From positions 1-36,535 of the forward strand of contig NZ_JARWPM010000282.1 in the NCBI RefSeq assembly GCF_029869215.1: a stretch of DNA of 36,535 bases. Direction: 5' to 3'. The notes below the pieces were generated by a model. That model was not told where the DNA came from. It did not search any database and was given only the letters and a program-made list of their open reading frames with translations. Below are positions 8,755 to 16,992 of the stretch, one piece after another. The DNA is from Nocardia carnea. Its GTDB lineage: Bacteria > Actinomycetota > Actinomycetes > Mycobacteriales > Mycobacteriaceae. The position numbers and the translations under genes are program-made. The first letter of the stretch is position 1. Each line of letters begins with the position of its first letter.

Positions 8755-8860
8755 CCGGGCCGGAACGAACGACTGCGCCCGCTGGGCGAACGCCGACGGC
8801 CCGCTGCCGGACGGCCGGTCCGGGAGCGGGCGTCCGTGCCCTCACCCTTCCGGTCGGTCC

Positions 8861-8875
8861 CCTGCCGGGGGCAGG
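8861..8875. terminator. Hairpin between convergent VOC and TauE genes
   Basis: CCTGCC-GGG-GGCAGG forms a 6-bp stem with a 3-base loop, placed between two convergent genes. There is no U-tract, as is common in high-GC actinomycetes, so it is only a possible bidirectional terminator. Confidence 0.35.
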
Positions 8876-8888
8876 CCGGAAGCAGGCA

Positions 8889-9872
8889 CTATCTGGCCGG
8901 CACCTCCACCGCCTCCGGCGCCTCGCCCGCGTCGTGCGGCCGGTCGTCGGACTGTGCGGGTTCCACGGTTACGGTTTCCCCGGCGGACTCCCCCGCCGCG
9001 ACCGCCGGCGCCTTCCGGGACTTCTGCCACGCGTACACGGTGAGCGCGATCGCCACCGCCGCGATCACCGCGTAGGAGATCGTGCGCGGGGCACCCTCGA
9101 TATCGAAGTGCTTGAACAGCGTGCGCGCGTTCGTCAGCACCAGCACGCCACCGACGCCGGTGCCGAGTACCGCCGGGGCCACCCGGCTCACCAGCCACGC
9201 CGCCAGCGGTGCGGCCAGCACACCGCCCAACGCCAGGCCGGCGATGATCAGCAGATTGTCGAAGAAATCCGAGCCCAGACCGAGCAGGAAGCCCACACTG
9301 GCCGACGCCGAGACGATGAACTCCGAGGCGCTCACCGTGCCGATCACCCGGCGCGGCGCCGACCGCCCGGTGGTGAGCAGCGTGCTGGTGGTGACCGGAC
9401 CCCAGCCACCGCCGCCGCTGGCGTCGATGAAACCACCGAACAGGCCGAGCGGGGTCAGGAACTTGGCGGAATGCGCGGCTTTCTCCGACGCGGCGAATTC
9501 CAGCGGCGGCCGGGAGGAGAACCGGAGGATCAGGAAGACACCGATCGCCAGCAGAATCCCGGCCGTCACCGGCGCGGCGGCCTCGGTGGAGATCCGGGAG
9601 AGCACGGTGGCGCCCAGGAAGGCGCCGATACCGCCGGGCACACCCAGCCGCAGCACCATCTTCCAGTCGACATTGCCGAACCGCCAGTGCGAAACACCTG
9701 ATGCCAGCGTGGTCGCGACCTCCGCGAAATGCACCGCCGCGCTCGCATGCGCCGCCCCCGTACCACTGAGTACGAGCAGCGTCGTCGCGGTGACGCCGAA
9801 GGCCATCCCGAGCGTGCCGTCGACGATCTGCGCGCCGATACCCACAAGGGTGAAAACAAGTAACTTGATCAT
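8889..9872 (-). CDS. TauE/SafE (TSUP) family anion exporter
   Basis: 327 residues with about eight hydrophobic segments and the family's internally repeated architecture: N-terminal IGAQIVDGTLGMAFG and a matching second-half GGFIDASGGGGWGPVTTSTLL. The family moves sulfite, sulfoacetate or related organosulfur anions across the cytoplasmic membrane. The C-terminal 45 residues are a polar, acidic tail (EPAQSDDRPHDAGEAPEA) not needed for transport. RBS GGGAG lies about ten bases before the ATG at 9872. Upstream is the divergent oxidoreductase gene. No sulfur-metabolism gene is nearby, so the substrate is open. Confidence 0.92.
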   Translation of the reverse strand: MIKLLVFTLVGIGAQIVDGTLGMAFGVTATTLLVLSGTGAAHASAAVHFAEVATTLASGVSHWRFGNVDWKMVLRLGVPGGIGAFLGATVLSRISTEAAAPVTAGILLAIGVFLILRFSSRPPLEFAASEKAAHSAKFLTPLGLFGGFIDASGGGGWGPVTTSTLLTTGRSAPRRVIGTVSASEFIVSASASVGFLLGLGSDFFDNLLIIAGLALGGVLAAPLAAWLVSRVAPAVLGTGVGGVLVLTNARTLFKHFDIEGAPRTISYAVIAAVAIALTVYAWQKSRKAPAVAAGESAGETVTVEPAQSDDRPHDAGEAPEAVEVPAR

Positions 9873-10035
9873 GACGGTGTGCTCCCGAACCCTGGACCGG
9901 ACATCCGAGGTTACGACGCGAACACCGCCGTGACACGGGTTGCGATCACCGTGAACGAAACCCTCCCGGGCTGCCGGAACCGCAGGTCACGGTGGTCGCG
10001 CGGAAAAACGGTCGGAAAAATCCCCCACCCCTGGT

Positions 10036-10041
10036 AAGACT
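10036..10041 (+). promoter_or_regulatory. -10 element for a probable leaderless transcript
   Basis: The sequence TAAGACT (10035-10041) ends 5 bases before the GTG at 10047 and there is no Shine-Dalgarno sequence between. This spacing puts the transcription start at or next to the start codon, as in many mycobacterial-type leaderless genes. Confidence 0.4.
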
Positions 10042-10046
10042 GGCGC

Positions 10047-11063
10047 GTGCCCACCCGAACCTGCCGCCGGATAATCCTCCGGGACCGGCCCGTCGCCGAG
10101 ATCACCGCCGCCACCTTCGCCGAGCAGACCGTTCCACTCCCGGATCCGGCCGCGGGCGAAGCGCTGGTGGAGGTCGTCTGGCTCGGAATCGACGCCACCC
10201 AGCGCACCTGGCTCAACCCCGGCCCGACCTACACCGATCCGGTGGCTGTCGGTGATGTGATGCGCGGCAGCGGTGTGGGCCGGGTGGTCGCGTCGCGTAA
10301 TCCGGAACTGCCGGAGGGGCAGTGGGTCTACGGCGAACTCGGCTGGCAGGAGTACACCGTCGCGCGCGGTACCGGCCTGTTCGGCGTCAATCCGGTCCCC
10401 CCGGGTATCGAGCCCCGCCATATGCTCACGGTTTTCGGCGTCAGTGGCTTGACCGCGTATATCGGCGTCACCGAGGTGCTACGCGTCGCGGAATCGGATG
10501 CGGTGCTGGTCACCGGTGCGGCCGGTGGTGTCGGTTCCTTCGCCGGCCAGATCGCCCGCCTGATCGGCGCCCGCGTGCTCGGCACGGCCGGCTCGGCGGC
10601 GAAAGTCGAGTGGGTGCGCGATACCGCGCGGTTCGACGCCTGCCTGAACTACCGGACCGACGACGTCCCCGCCGGACTCCGCGAGTTCGCGCCGGACGGT
10701 CTCACTGCCGTATTCGACAATATCGGCGGGGTTCTGCTGGAGAACGCCCTCGACAATCTGGCGCCGCACGCCCGCATCGCGCTGTGCGGGTCCATCTCGT
10801 CCGGCTACACCGCCGCGGGGTACGGCACCGGCCCGGCCAACTACATGCAGCTGGCGTTCCGCCGAGCCCGGATGGAGGGTTTCGTCTTCTACGATCACCA
10901 CGCGGTGTTCCCGGCCGCCCTGTCCCGGCTGGCGGGCTGGGTTGCCGCGGGCGAGTTGCACTGGGCCGAGGACGTGGTCGACGGCCTGGAGAACGCGCCC
11001 GCCGCCCTGCAACGGCTGTTCGACGGGGCGAATCTCGGCAAGCAGCTCGTCCGGGTGAAGTAG
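10047..11063 (+). CDS. NADP-dependent alkenal/prostaglandin-reductase-type oxidoreductase (MDR, CurA-like)
   Basis: 338 residues, the normal length for the zinc-free medium-chain reductase group that reduces the double bond of alpha,beta-unsaturated aldehydes and ketones. Visible: an N-terminal catalytic domain with MRGSGVGRVVASRNPELPEG, the typical GLTAY segment, the nucleotide loop VTGAAGGVGSFAGQIARL (about 153-170), the FDNIGGVLLE segment and the C-terminal GKQLVRVK ending. None of the zinc ligands of alcohol dehydrogenases are present. The start is a GTG with a -10-like element directly before it. Likely role: detoxifying reactive carbonyls. Confidence 0.92.
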   Translation: MPTRTCRRIILRDRPVAEITAATFAEQTVPLPDPAAGEALVEVVWLGIDATQRTWLNPGPTYTDPVAVGDVMRGSGVGRVVASRNPELPEGQWVYGELGWQEYTVARGTGLFGVNPVPPGIEPRHMLTVFGVSGLTAYIGVTEVLRVAESDAVLVTGAAGGVGSFAGQIARLIGARVLGTAGSAAKVEWVRDTARFDACLNYRTDDVPAGLREFAPDGLTAVFDNIGGVLLENALDNLAPHARIALCGSISSGYTAAGYGTGPANYMQLAFRRARMEGFVFYDHHAVFPAALSRLAGWVAAGELHWAEDVVDGLENAPAALQRLFDGANLGKQLVRVK

Positions 11064-11152
11064 CGGAACCTCGATCCGCCGGCTGCTGTGTGCGGGGCGG
11101 CGGACACCGGGTGGAGGCGGCCGCCGGGCACTTCGGAATGCCCGGGCCCGGA

Positions 11153-11180
11153 GCCGCCGCTCGGCGGGCCGGGCGGCGGC
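11153..11180. terminator. GC-rich hairpin between convergent genes
   Basis: GCCGCCG (11153-11159) pairs with CGGCGGC (11174-11180) across a 14-base loop, in the gap between the oxidoreductase stop and the DUF6069-like stop. There is no U-tract. A terminator role is inferred from position. Confidence 0.35.
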
Positions 11181-11195
11181 TGCGGGCTCGCGGGT

Positions 11196-11762
11196 TCAGT
11201 ACTGCGGACGGCGGTCGACCGCGCCGGCGCCGATGGACCCCAGCAGCGTGATGATGCACAACCCGGCGATCAGGTTGATCGCGGCCGTGGCGATCTTGGC
11301 GTCCAGCCCGGCCACCAGCGTGAACGGCAACAGCACCGCCAGCGCCGTGATCAATCCGGTGATCCAGTAGAAGAACTGGAGCGGGTTGGGCATCAGCGCC
11401 AGCAGCAGGTTCAGCAACCCGGTGGCGGCGATCGCGGCGGCGGCGCCGGCGATCGCGTACGAGGTGGTCGAGACCGTGCCGTAGGCGCCGGCGCCCTCGG
11501 GCGAGAGCACCGCGATATTCAGGATGCCGCGCACCAGCATGATCGCCACCACGATCACCAGCGCGACCACCACGGCGGTGCCGAGACCGCCCGCCCACAG
11601 CCGCCCGAGATTGATTCTCGGCTCGTCGGGCTGCTCCGAATAGCCGGGGTCCGGATACCCCGGCTGCTGCGGATACCCCGGCTGCTGCGGGTAACCGCGC
11701 TGTTCCGGATGCCCCTGCCGGTAGGGGTCCGGGCGTCCATAGTTGTACGACGGATCCGTCAT
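11196..11762 (-). CDS. Small four-helix membrane protein, DUF6069-like
   Basis: 188 residues from ATG 11762 (MTDPSYNYGRPDPY); the frame extends upstream but this start looks natural. The N-terminal 50 residues are a hydrophilic tail rich in Tyr, Pro, Gln and Gly with an imperfect repeat (GYPQQPGYPQQPGYPDPGY), common on actinobacterial membrane proteins. Then come four transmembrane helices (about residues 60-180). The TTSYAIAGAAAAIAATGLLNLLLA and TLVAGLDAKIATAA parts fit the DUF6069 pattern as I recall it. Function unknown. Divergent from the large membrane protein at 11976. Confidence 0.8.
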   Translation of the reverse strand: MTDPSYNYGRPDPYRQGHPEQRGYPQQPGYPQQPGYPDPGYSEQPDEPRINLGRLWAGGLGTAVVVALVIVVAIMLVRGILNIAVLSPEGAGAYGTVSTTSYAIAGAAAAIAATGLLNLLLALMPNPLQFFYWITGLITALAVLLPFTLVAGLDAKIATAAINLIAGLCIITLLGSIGAGAVDRRPQY

Positions 11763-11960
11763 AGGCAGAAAGTACCCCGCAGACGCGTTCGGCCCCACCC
11801 GAATGGCTGCCTCGCATGTCGCGCGAGCTTCGGGCCTCGGTCGGCAGGTTGTGGAGCGCTGTCCGACCGGCTTGTGCCATCAGCACACGACCGGAGGAGC
11901 GATAGCCCGCGCGGATGCACTGAGACATACACCACTTTCATGCGCCGCACGCACTGACTG

Positions 11961-11966
11961 TAATGT
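11961..11966 (+). promoter_or_regulatory. -10 element TAATGT before 11976
   Basis: TAATGT fits TANNNT and lies 9 bases before the GTG at 11976, with no ribosome-binding site between them. A leaderless or near-leaderless transcript is likely. Confidence 0.45.
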
Positions 11967-11975
11967 CCCAGAACC

Positions 11976-14237
11976 GTGCCTGACTTCGGTTTGCGTGCTG
12001 AACGAAAGACCACGTTGCGCTGGGCCGCCGTGACCGCACTCGGTGTGCTCGCCGGGTATGCCGCCGTGCTGTTCGCCAACCCCCGGCACTTCTACACCGA
12101 CGACACCGAAGCCCAGTACGTTCCCCTGTGGCTGAGCATCGGGCGGCGTCTACGCAACGGTGAGTTTCCGGGTGTCGCCCCGGAAGAGTGGATGTCGGGC
12201 AACTTCCTGGTCGAAGGCCAGGCCAGTGTGTTCAATCCGCCGCAACTGCTGGTCGCCGCACTGGCACCCTCCTTCGACAACCTCGTCGTCCTGGCCACCC
12301 TGGTCAAGCTCGCCTATTCGATCGTGCTCGCGCTCGGCGTGTTCCGCGTCTGCCTGGCGTACCGGGCGCATCCGGCGTGGGCGGCCGTCGCGGGTGTCGC
12401 GTTCTGTTTCTCGGGTTGGCTGCTGTTCCTGGACCAGGCGACCTGGGTGCTCGGCCTCGCCGGAACAGCCTGGCTCACGCACGCGTGGGCGTCCGGGGTG
12501 CGTTACTCCCGCGGCCGGAGCGGGCCGATTCCGGTGTTCGTCTTCCTGTTCTTCGCGATCACCCTGGGATACGTCTGGCCCGGTATCGAATCCGCGCTCA
12601 TGATCACCGCCGTCGCCGCCGGGGAATGGATATATCACCGGACACCGTGGCCGTCGGTACGACTGCTGCTCGCCGCCGGCTGCGCCGGTGCGGCCGGCCT
12701 GCTCACCTACCTGCCCGGAATACTCTCGGCCGAGGTGACCTGGCGCACCGCCGACGACATGATCAACAACGACGGTTTCATGACCGTGCCATGGTCGGAA
12801 TCGCTGAACGCGAGCCTGCCGAGCACCCTGCCGTCGTTCAACTCGTGGTTCGGCCTGATCCAGCCGTTCCCGATCGTCTATATCGCCTGGTTCCTGATCC
12901 CCGCGCTGGCGTTCATCGATTGGAAGGCCACCGCGCAGACCTTCCGGGAGTCCGCCGGGGCGGTGATCTTCGCCGGTAGCGCACTGATGTGGACGGCCGG
13001 CCCGGCCGCATTCGGGCCGCTGCGCTGGCCGGCGCGGGTACTGCCGATGCTCGCCCTTGCGCTGCTCGTGCTGTGCTGCGTCCTGCTGAGCCGCCACGGG
13101 ACCCTGACGAATCCGCGACTACGTTTCGGGGCGGCCGGGCTTCTGGTGCTGCTCCTGCTGGTGCGGTCGGTCTCGGCGGCACCGAGCGACCGCATCTGGA
13201 CACATATCGGCGCCGCCGCGACCGTCGTGCTCCTAGGGGTCGCTGTGGTGGCGCTGTTCGCGAAATGGGGCCGGACCGCGGCCTGCGCGGCCCTACTCGT
13301 CACCGTCGCCCCGATCGCCTACTACCAGGTGGACAGCTCGTACCCACATCCGATGTCGTGGAATCTCCCGGAACGCCGCTCCGACGCACAGGCCCTCTTC
13401 CCGGACTTCACCGGCACCACACTGCAACTCGGCAACAGTTCCATCTTTCCGGGCGACGCCAAGGACCTCACCGGCGTCTACAGCTCACTGGTGGTCGGTT
13501 TCTACGCCGCGGACCTCGACCTCGACTACGTCAACGGCTACACCCCCATCGGCCACCGCGCATTCTCGGAACGCACCTGTATGCGCTGGGAGGGCAGCAC
13601 CTGCCCGGAAGCCTTCGCCGAGATCTTCGCGCCGGAACCGGTGACGGGCGAACCGCTGGTCGACCTCATGAAGGTCGACCGGGTAACCCTGATGCGCCTG
13701 GTCTACCCCGACGCCCGCGACACCCCACCCCCACCGGGCTGGCACTGGGTCGACTACCCGCCGAACGACAAATGGATCTGGGTACTGGAACGCGACGGCG
13801 GCCCGATCTCCGCGACCGACGGCCGGATCGCCCACACCGAAGGCGTCGAAGCCGTCTCGGTATCGGAAACCGAGAACACCAGCACCGTGCGGGTCTCCTC
13901 GGCGCACGGCGGACGAATCACCTTCGCGCGCCTGGCCTGGCCCGGCTACCGGGCCACACTCGAGGGCCGGGAGCACCGGCACGAGGCCCTCGACGACATC
14001 TTCGTCTCGGTGGAAATACCGCCCGGCACCGAGAACGCCGAACTAGAGGTCACCTGGCGGCCGCCGGGTATGTACCTGGGGACAACCACTTTCATCCTCG
14101 GCCTGCTCGGAATCGGTGGGCTGCAACTGCTCTATGCCCGCCGTCGGCCGCTGCCGGATAGCGACAGTCCGGATTCCGAACCCGAAACCCCGGCTCGAGC
14201 GCCGACGAATCGAACCGAACCATTGGTCCGCGTTTGA
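11976..14237 (+). CDS. Large polytopic membrane protein, YfhO/GT-C-like
   Basis: 753 residues. About twelve hydrophobic segments fill residues 15-440; a soluble, extracytoplasmic-type C-terminal domain (about 450-690) and one last membrane helix (LGTTTFILGLLGIGGLQLLYA) follow. The first loop contains FYTDDTEAQYVPLW, an acidic pair after helix 1 as in GT-C glycosyltransferases and YfhO proteins, which use lipid-linked sugars. The soluble domain carries a Cys pair (RTCMRWEGSTCPEAF), possibly a disulfide. The tail is polar and Pro-rich. Starts at a GTG in a leaderless context. A glycosyl-transfer or lipid-modification role in the envelope is inference; no direct partner is adjacent. Confidence 0.85.
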   Translation: MPDFGLRAERKTTLRWAAVTALGVLAGYAAVLFANPRHFYTDDTEAQYVPLWLSIGRRLRNGEFPGVAPEEWMSGNFLVEGQASVFNPPQLLVAALAPSFDNLVVLATLVKLAYSIVLALGVFRVCLAYRAHPAWAAVAGVAFCFSGWLLFLDQATWVLGLAGTAWLTHAWASGVRYSRGRSGPIPVFVFLFFAITLGYVWPGIESALMITAVAAGEWIYHRTPWPSVRLLLAAGCAGAAGLLTYLPGILSAEVTWRTADDMINNDGFMTVPWSESLNASLPSTLPSFNSWFGLIQPFPIVYIAWFLIPALAFIDWKATAQTFRESAGAVIFAGSALMWTAGPAAFGPLRWPARVLPMLALALLVLCCVLLSRHGTLTNPRLRFGAAGLLVLLLLVRSVSAAPSDRIWTHIGAAATVVLLGVAVVALFAKWGRTAACAALLVTVAPIAYYQVDSSYPHPMSWNLPERRSDAQALFPDFTGTTLQLGNSSIFPGDAKDLTGVYSSLVVGFYAADLDLDYVNGYTPIGHRAFSERTCMRWEGSTCPEAFAEIFAPEPVTGEPLVDLMKVDRVTLMRLVYPDARDTPPPPGWHWVDYPPNDKWIWVLERDGGPISATDGRIAHTEGVEAVSVSETENTSTVRVSSAHGGRITFARLAWPGYRATLEGREHRHEALDDIFVSVEIPPGTENAELEVTWRPPGMYLGTTTFILGLLGIGGLQLLYARRRPLPDSDSPDSEPETPARAPTNRTEPLVRV

Positions 14238-14363
14238 ACCACTACGGCACGGCTCCTCCCGAGTCGCCGGACCACCCACGGCGACTCGTCACATCGGTGA
14301 ACACCTGCACGGTCGCAGGGGTACAGCGGCAGACCGGACCCGACCGAGCGCGATCCCGCGAAT

Positions 14364-14624
14364 CTACGCCCCACCGCATCCTTCTGCGCCCGTGTGCGAA
14401 CCGACCCGGCGCAGCTCTTCTCCGAGTTCTCGGACCGCAGAATTGCGGGGCCACTTGGCCGACATCTGCCGATGGAGGTCAACGAGGAAACCCGGCAGCC
14501 GGAAGCCGGGCGTATCGATCGTGACTCGAACAGCCTGCGACGCCTTCCGGCACGCCGCCTCCGGTTCCCCCATACCGGCCAGCGCGCACGCGAACTCCGC
14601 GACATACCAGGTAGCCCACTCCAA
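14364..14624 (-). pseudogene. TPR-like fragment downstream of the XRE regulator
   Basis: This frame encodes a helical stretch, FACALAGMGEPEAACRKASQ followed by a second helix pair and SAVRELGEELRR. It reads like the C-terminal TPR part of an actinobacterial XRE-TPR regulator. The only start is a weak TTG at 14624, and the frame continues upstream into the end of the neighbouring gene in another phase. It is best seen as the remnant of a second regulator or a frameshifted extension. The rest of 14238-14656 shows no gene I can support. Confidence 0.35.
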
Positions 14625-14656
14625 GTTGAGCAGGTCGGGGACGAACCGCTGCCGGC

Positions 14657-15838
14657 CTACAGGGGCAACCCCGACCGATATGCCATTCCGCGCAACTCAC
14701 GCCCCACCGCGTCTTTCTTCGCTCGCGCCAACAACTCGGTGAGGACAGCGCGCATGAACGGATGTCGATGGATCCGCGCAGGCGAGATCTTCTCGGCGCG
14801 ACGAAGCATCAGCACTGCTTCGGTCTGCCGCTTCGGCAGCCGGGCGAGCGCGCGTCCGTATTCGCGGTAGTACGCCGCCTGCCTGGTCGCGGAAAGCGCT
14901 CGGGGATCGACGGTTTCGGCTATTGCGGCCGCTTCCTGATGCTCCCCGGCCTCGAGTGCCACCGACATCTGCCAGATGCCGACATTCGAGGGGCCGAAGC
15001 CGAACCACATTGCGTTGGCGTCGCCGGTGTGCACGGCCAGATCGGCGGCGTGTTCGAGGGCCGCACGGCGCTCACCAGCGTTGCCTTGGGCAGCGGCGAC
15101 GAGAGCGTTGGTCAGCGCGAGCATTCCGGAAACCTGCATTGCTTCAGTTGTCGCGGTTCCGGGTTCAGCGGCTGCCAGCAGCGCCCGAATCGCATCGAAA
15201 CCCCCGGCGGAAAGCAGGCCGAAGGTGGTTCCGAAGGCGCTCACGGCACCGAACAGCGGATCGTCCAGACGCTCGGCAGCTTGGCGGGCCAGCACTGTCG
15301 CCTGCCATGCGAGATCGGGCCCCGCGCCGATATCGGACAACCATGCCTGGGTGCCCTGCACATGCGTGAGCACCGCGAGTTTCAGGAGGTCCTCATCATC
15401 CCGGCCGGCAGCTATCGAGGTGTGCAGATCGCGAACCAAACTCGGCAGTTCCGAACCGACCAGCGAATAGTCACACCGGCGTTGCGCCTCCAGCACCGCA
15501 TTCGCACGGGTTTTCAAGACCGGGGCCGCCACGATTTCCCCGCCGGAAGCACCGATACTAGCCTGCAACAACGATAGCCGGACATCGCCGAGAGACCGAT
15601 CCTCGTCCAGCTCGCCGCCCAAGCCGATTCCGCTCCGGGTGATCTCACTGGGCGCCACCTCCAGCGCATCCGCCAGTGCGATGATCAACGAGCGTCGATC
15701 GAGTGCTCGCTCGCCGGACTCCAACCGCGAGAGATACGACGTGGAAATTCCGGCCAAACCCGCCACCACAGCGAGGGACTTCCCGCGCGCGTGGCGTATC
15801 CGGCGGAGCGACTGCCCCATACCGTCGTCGGAGGCCAT
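14657..15838 (-). CDS. XRE-family regulator with C-terminal TPR-like domain
   Basis: 393 residues from ATG 15838 (MASDDGMGQSLRRIRHARG). The N-terminal helix-turn-helix covers about residues 7-65 (KSLAVVAGLAGISTSYLSRLESGERALDRRSL), followed by a roughly 300-residue alpha-helical repeat domain typical of actinobacterial XRE-TPR regulators that sense a small ligand or peptide. The C-terminus RELRGMAYRSGLPL is the usual family ending, so the protein looks complete. A TACGCT -10-like element 7 bases before the ATG suggests a leaderless message. Divergent from the 111-residue unknown at 15996, with a perfect inverted repeat between them that is a natural operator for this regulator. Confidence 0.92.
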   Translation of the reverse strand: MASDDGMGQSLRRIRHARGKSLAVVAGLAGISTSYLSRLESGERALDRRSLIIALADALEVAPSEITRSGIGLGGELDEDRSLGDVRLSLLQASIGASGGEIVAAPVLKTRANAVLEAQRRCDYSLVGSELPSLVRDLHTSIAAGRDDEDLLKLAVLTHVQGTQAWLSDIGAGPDLAWQATVLARQAAERLDDPLFGAVSAFGTTFGLLSAGGFDAIRALLAAAEPGTATTEAMQVSGMLALTNALVAAAQGNAGERRAALEHAADLAVHTGDANAMWFGFGPSNVGIWQMSVALEAGEHQEAAAIAETVDPRALSATRQAAYYREYGRALARLPKRQTEAVLMLRRAEKISPARIHRHPFMRAVLTELLARAKKDAVGRELRGMAYRSGLPL

Positions 15839-15881
15839 ACAGCCAGCGTAACCCAGCGCCCCTGACCACCCACAGAGCTGT

Positions 15882-15898
15882 TTTGCCTGGGTGGCAAA
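15882..15898. promoter_or_regulatory. Inverted repeat TTTGCC-N5-GGCAAA, probable XRE operator
   Basis: Perfect 6-bp arms around a 5-bp spacer, 44 bases upstream of the XRE start and 98 bases upstream of the divergent gene. Position and symmetry fit a site for the adjacent HTH protein, controlling both directions. Confidence 0.5.
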
Positions 15899-15995
15899 CC
15901 CTCGACGCACTCGCCGCGGATGCTTACCCCGCTCCACCGCCGAGCTGTGCTGTCCATCCACCGGCGCGGGCAATATTCGACGACAGAGGGGAATC

Positions 15996-16331
15996 ATGAA
16001 AACCGACATCACCAGCGCCGATTCCAAGGCAACGGGAATCCGGGCAGTTCTGCTTCTGCACTCCCAACACGACTCATCTGTTCTCGATGCACTGCTGCAG
16101 AGGTACCACGCAACCACCGTCCATACGATCCACACCGACGCCCCTGCCGTGCTATCGGCACTCATCGCCGTTCAGCACGCACTCGAACACCTCGCCGACG
16201 CGGTCGTGATACCGCACCTCCAAGACCTGGAACCGGGCACTCCCTGGTGGGTCGTGACCCAGGCGGCCGACGTCATCACCGGTACGCGCCGCTATCCATT
16301 CGGCACGACACCGGAACGCGCGGCCCGGTGA
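15996..16331 (+). CDS. Uncharacterised 111-residue protein beside the XRE regulator
   Basis: Starts at ATG 15996 with a strong AGAGGGG ribosome-binding site. Alternating beta and alpha elements (RAVLLLHSQHD, then a long helix, DAVVIPHLQDL, then WWVVTQAADVITG) suggest a small Rossmann-like fold. The pattern is reminiscent of the resolvase-N-like small proteins of nocardioform bacteria that lack the catalytic Ser, but this is a weak impression, not an identification. No signal peptide or membrane segment. Its stop overlaps the start of the 29-residue membrane ORF (GTGA), implying coupled translation. Control by the divergent XRE protein is inferred. Confidence 0.75.
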   Translation: MKTDITSADSKATGIRAVLLLHSQHDSSVLDALLQRYHATTVHTIHTDAPAVLSALIAVQHALEHLADAVVIPHLQDLEPGTPWWVVTQAADVITGTRRYPFGTTPERAAR

Positions 16332-16417
16332 TCTGGAGTCCGGCGCTGGTTGTCCTCGCGCTTCTCGGGGTCACGATATTCGTCTTGGCGCTCACACTGC
16401 CGGAGCGGCGGGACTGA
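16328..16417 (+). CDS. 29-residue single-pass membrane microprotein
   Basis: A GTG at 16328 overlaps the TGA of the upstream gene in the arrangement GTGA, a classic translational-coupling junction. The product begins MIWSPALVVLALLG, continues as one hydrophobic helix of about 20 residues and ends in the charged tail PERRD, which gives a clear membrane orientation (positive end inside). Too short for most gene finders. Support is the coupling junction and the clean membrane-protein design; expression is unproven. Confidence 0.5.
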   Translation: MIWSPALVVLALLGVTIFVLALTLPERRD

Positions 16418-16428
16418 ATGACGGCACC

Positions 16429-16471
16429 TACCGCGGTCTCCCGGATCCACCGGACCGGTCAGTCCGCGGTA
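16429..16471. terminator. 8-bp inverted repeat at a convergent junction
   Basis: TACCGCGG (16429-16436) and CCGCGGTA (16464-16471) are perfect complements separated by 27 bases. They span the end of the MarR gene and lie just past the microprotein stop. Possibly a bidirectional terminator; no U-tract. Confidence 0.3.
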
Positions 16472-16923
16472 CCGGAGAGTTCGGTAACCGCGGTCTCATA
16501 AGCGTTCAGTGTGTCGACGACCAGCCGCCGCTGCGCCGGTGTCAACGGTTCCAGCGCCTGCCGCCAGGCGTGCGCGCCCGGCGAAAGCCATTGCGAGACA
16601 GCACTTCTTGCCTCATCGCTGATATCGATGATCCGGCGCCGGCGGTCGGCTTCGTCTTCCCGTCGTTCCAGGACGTCCTTCCGGCTCAGCTCGCTCACGA
16701 TCAGGCTGACCGTGGTGGGCGCGACGCTCAACCGCTCCGCCAGCTGCGAAACCGTTTGCGGGCCGTCCAGCAGCAGCAACGAGAGCAGGGACAGATGCCG
16801 CGGGGCCAGATCCAGCGAGCGGAGTTGTTCGGGTGGACGCATCCGTTTGGCCCGGCCCACCAGGCGTGGCATCAGGAGCAGCAGCTCCCGGACCGTGTCG
16901 TCGGCGGACTCGGATGTTGACAC
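16459..16923 (-). CDS. MarR-family transcriptional regulator
   Basis: 154 residues from a GTG at 16923, with an ideal GGAGGT site five bases upstream. Winged-helix core: APRHLSLLSLLLLDGPQTVSQLAERLSVAPTTVSLIVSELSRKDVLERREDEADRRRRIIDIS, with the recognition helix around residues 62-78 and the DxRRR wing. It probably represses itself and the divergent tautomerase through the inverted repeat between them, and would be released by a phenolic or electrophilic ligand, as is usual for the family. Confidence 0.93.
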   Translation of the reverse strand: MSTSESADDTVRELLLLMPRLVGRAKRMRPPEQLRSLDLAPRHLSLLSLLLLDGPQTVSQLAERLSVAPTTVSLIVSELSRKDVLERREDEADRRRRIIDISDEARSAVSQWLSPGAHAWRQALEPLTPAQRRLVVDTLNAYETAVTELSGTAD

Positions 16924-16943
16924 GGAGCACCTCCGGATTTACC

Positions 16944-16955
16944 TTTGTTTACAAA
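16944..16955. promoter_or_regulatory. MarR-type operator TTTGT-TT-ACAAA
   Basis: TTTGTTTACAAA has perfect 5-bp arms in the 69-base gap between marR and the tautomerase gene. It sits in an unusually AT-rich stretch, and a TATTTT (-10-like for the plus strand) follows at 16959-16964. This is the expected place and form of a MarR dimer site. Confidence 0.6.
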
Positions 16956-16992
16956 TCTATTTTGCTTCCCAAGGCAATTCTAAGGGGCCGAT

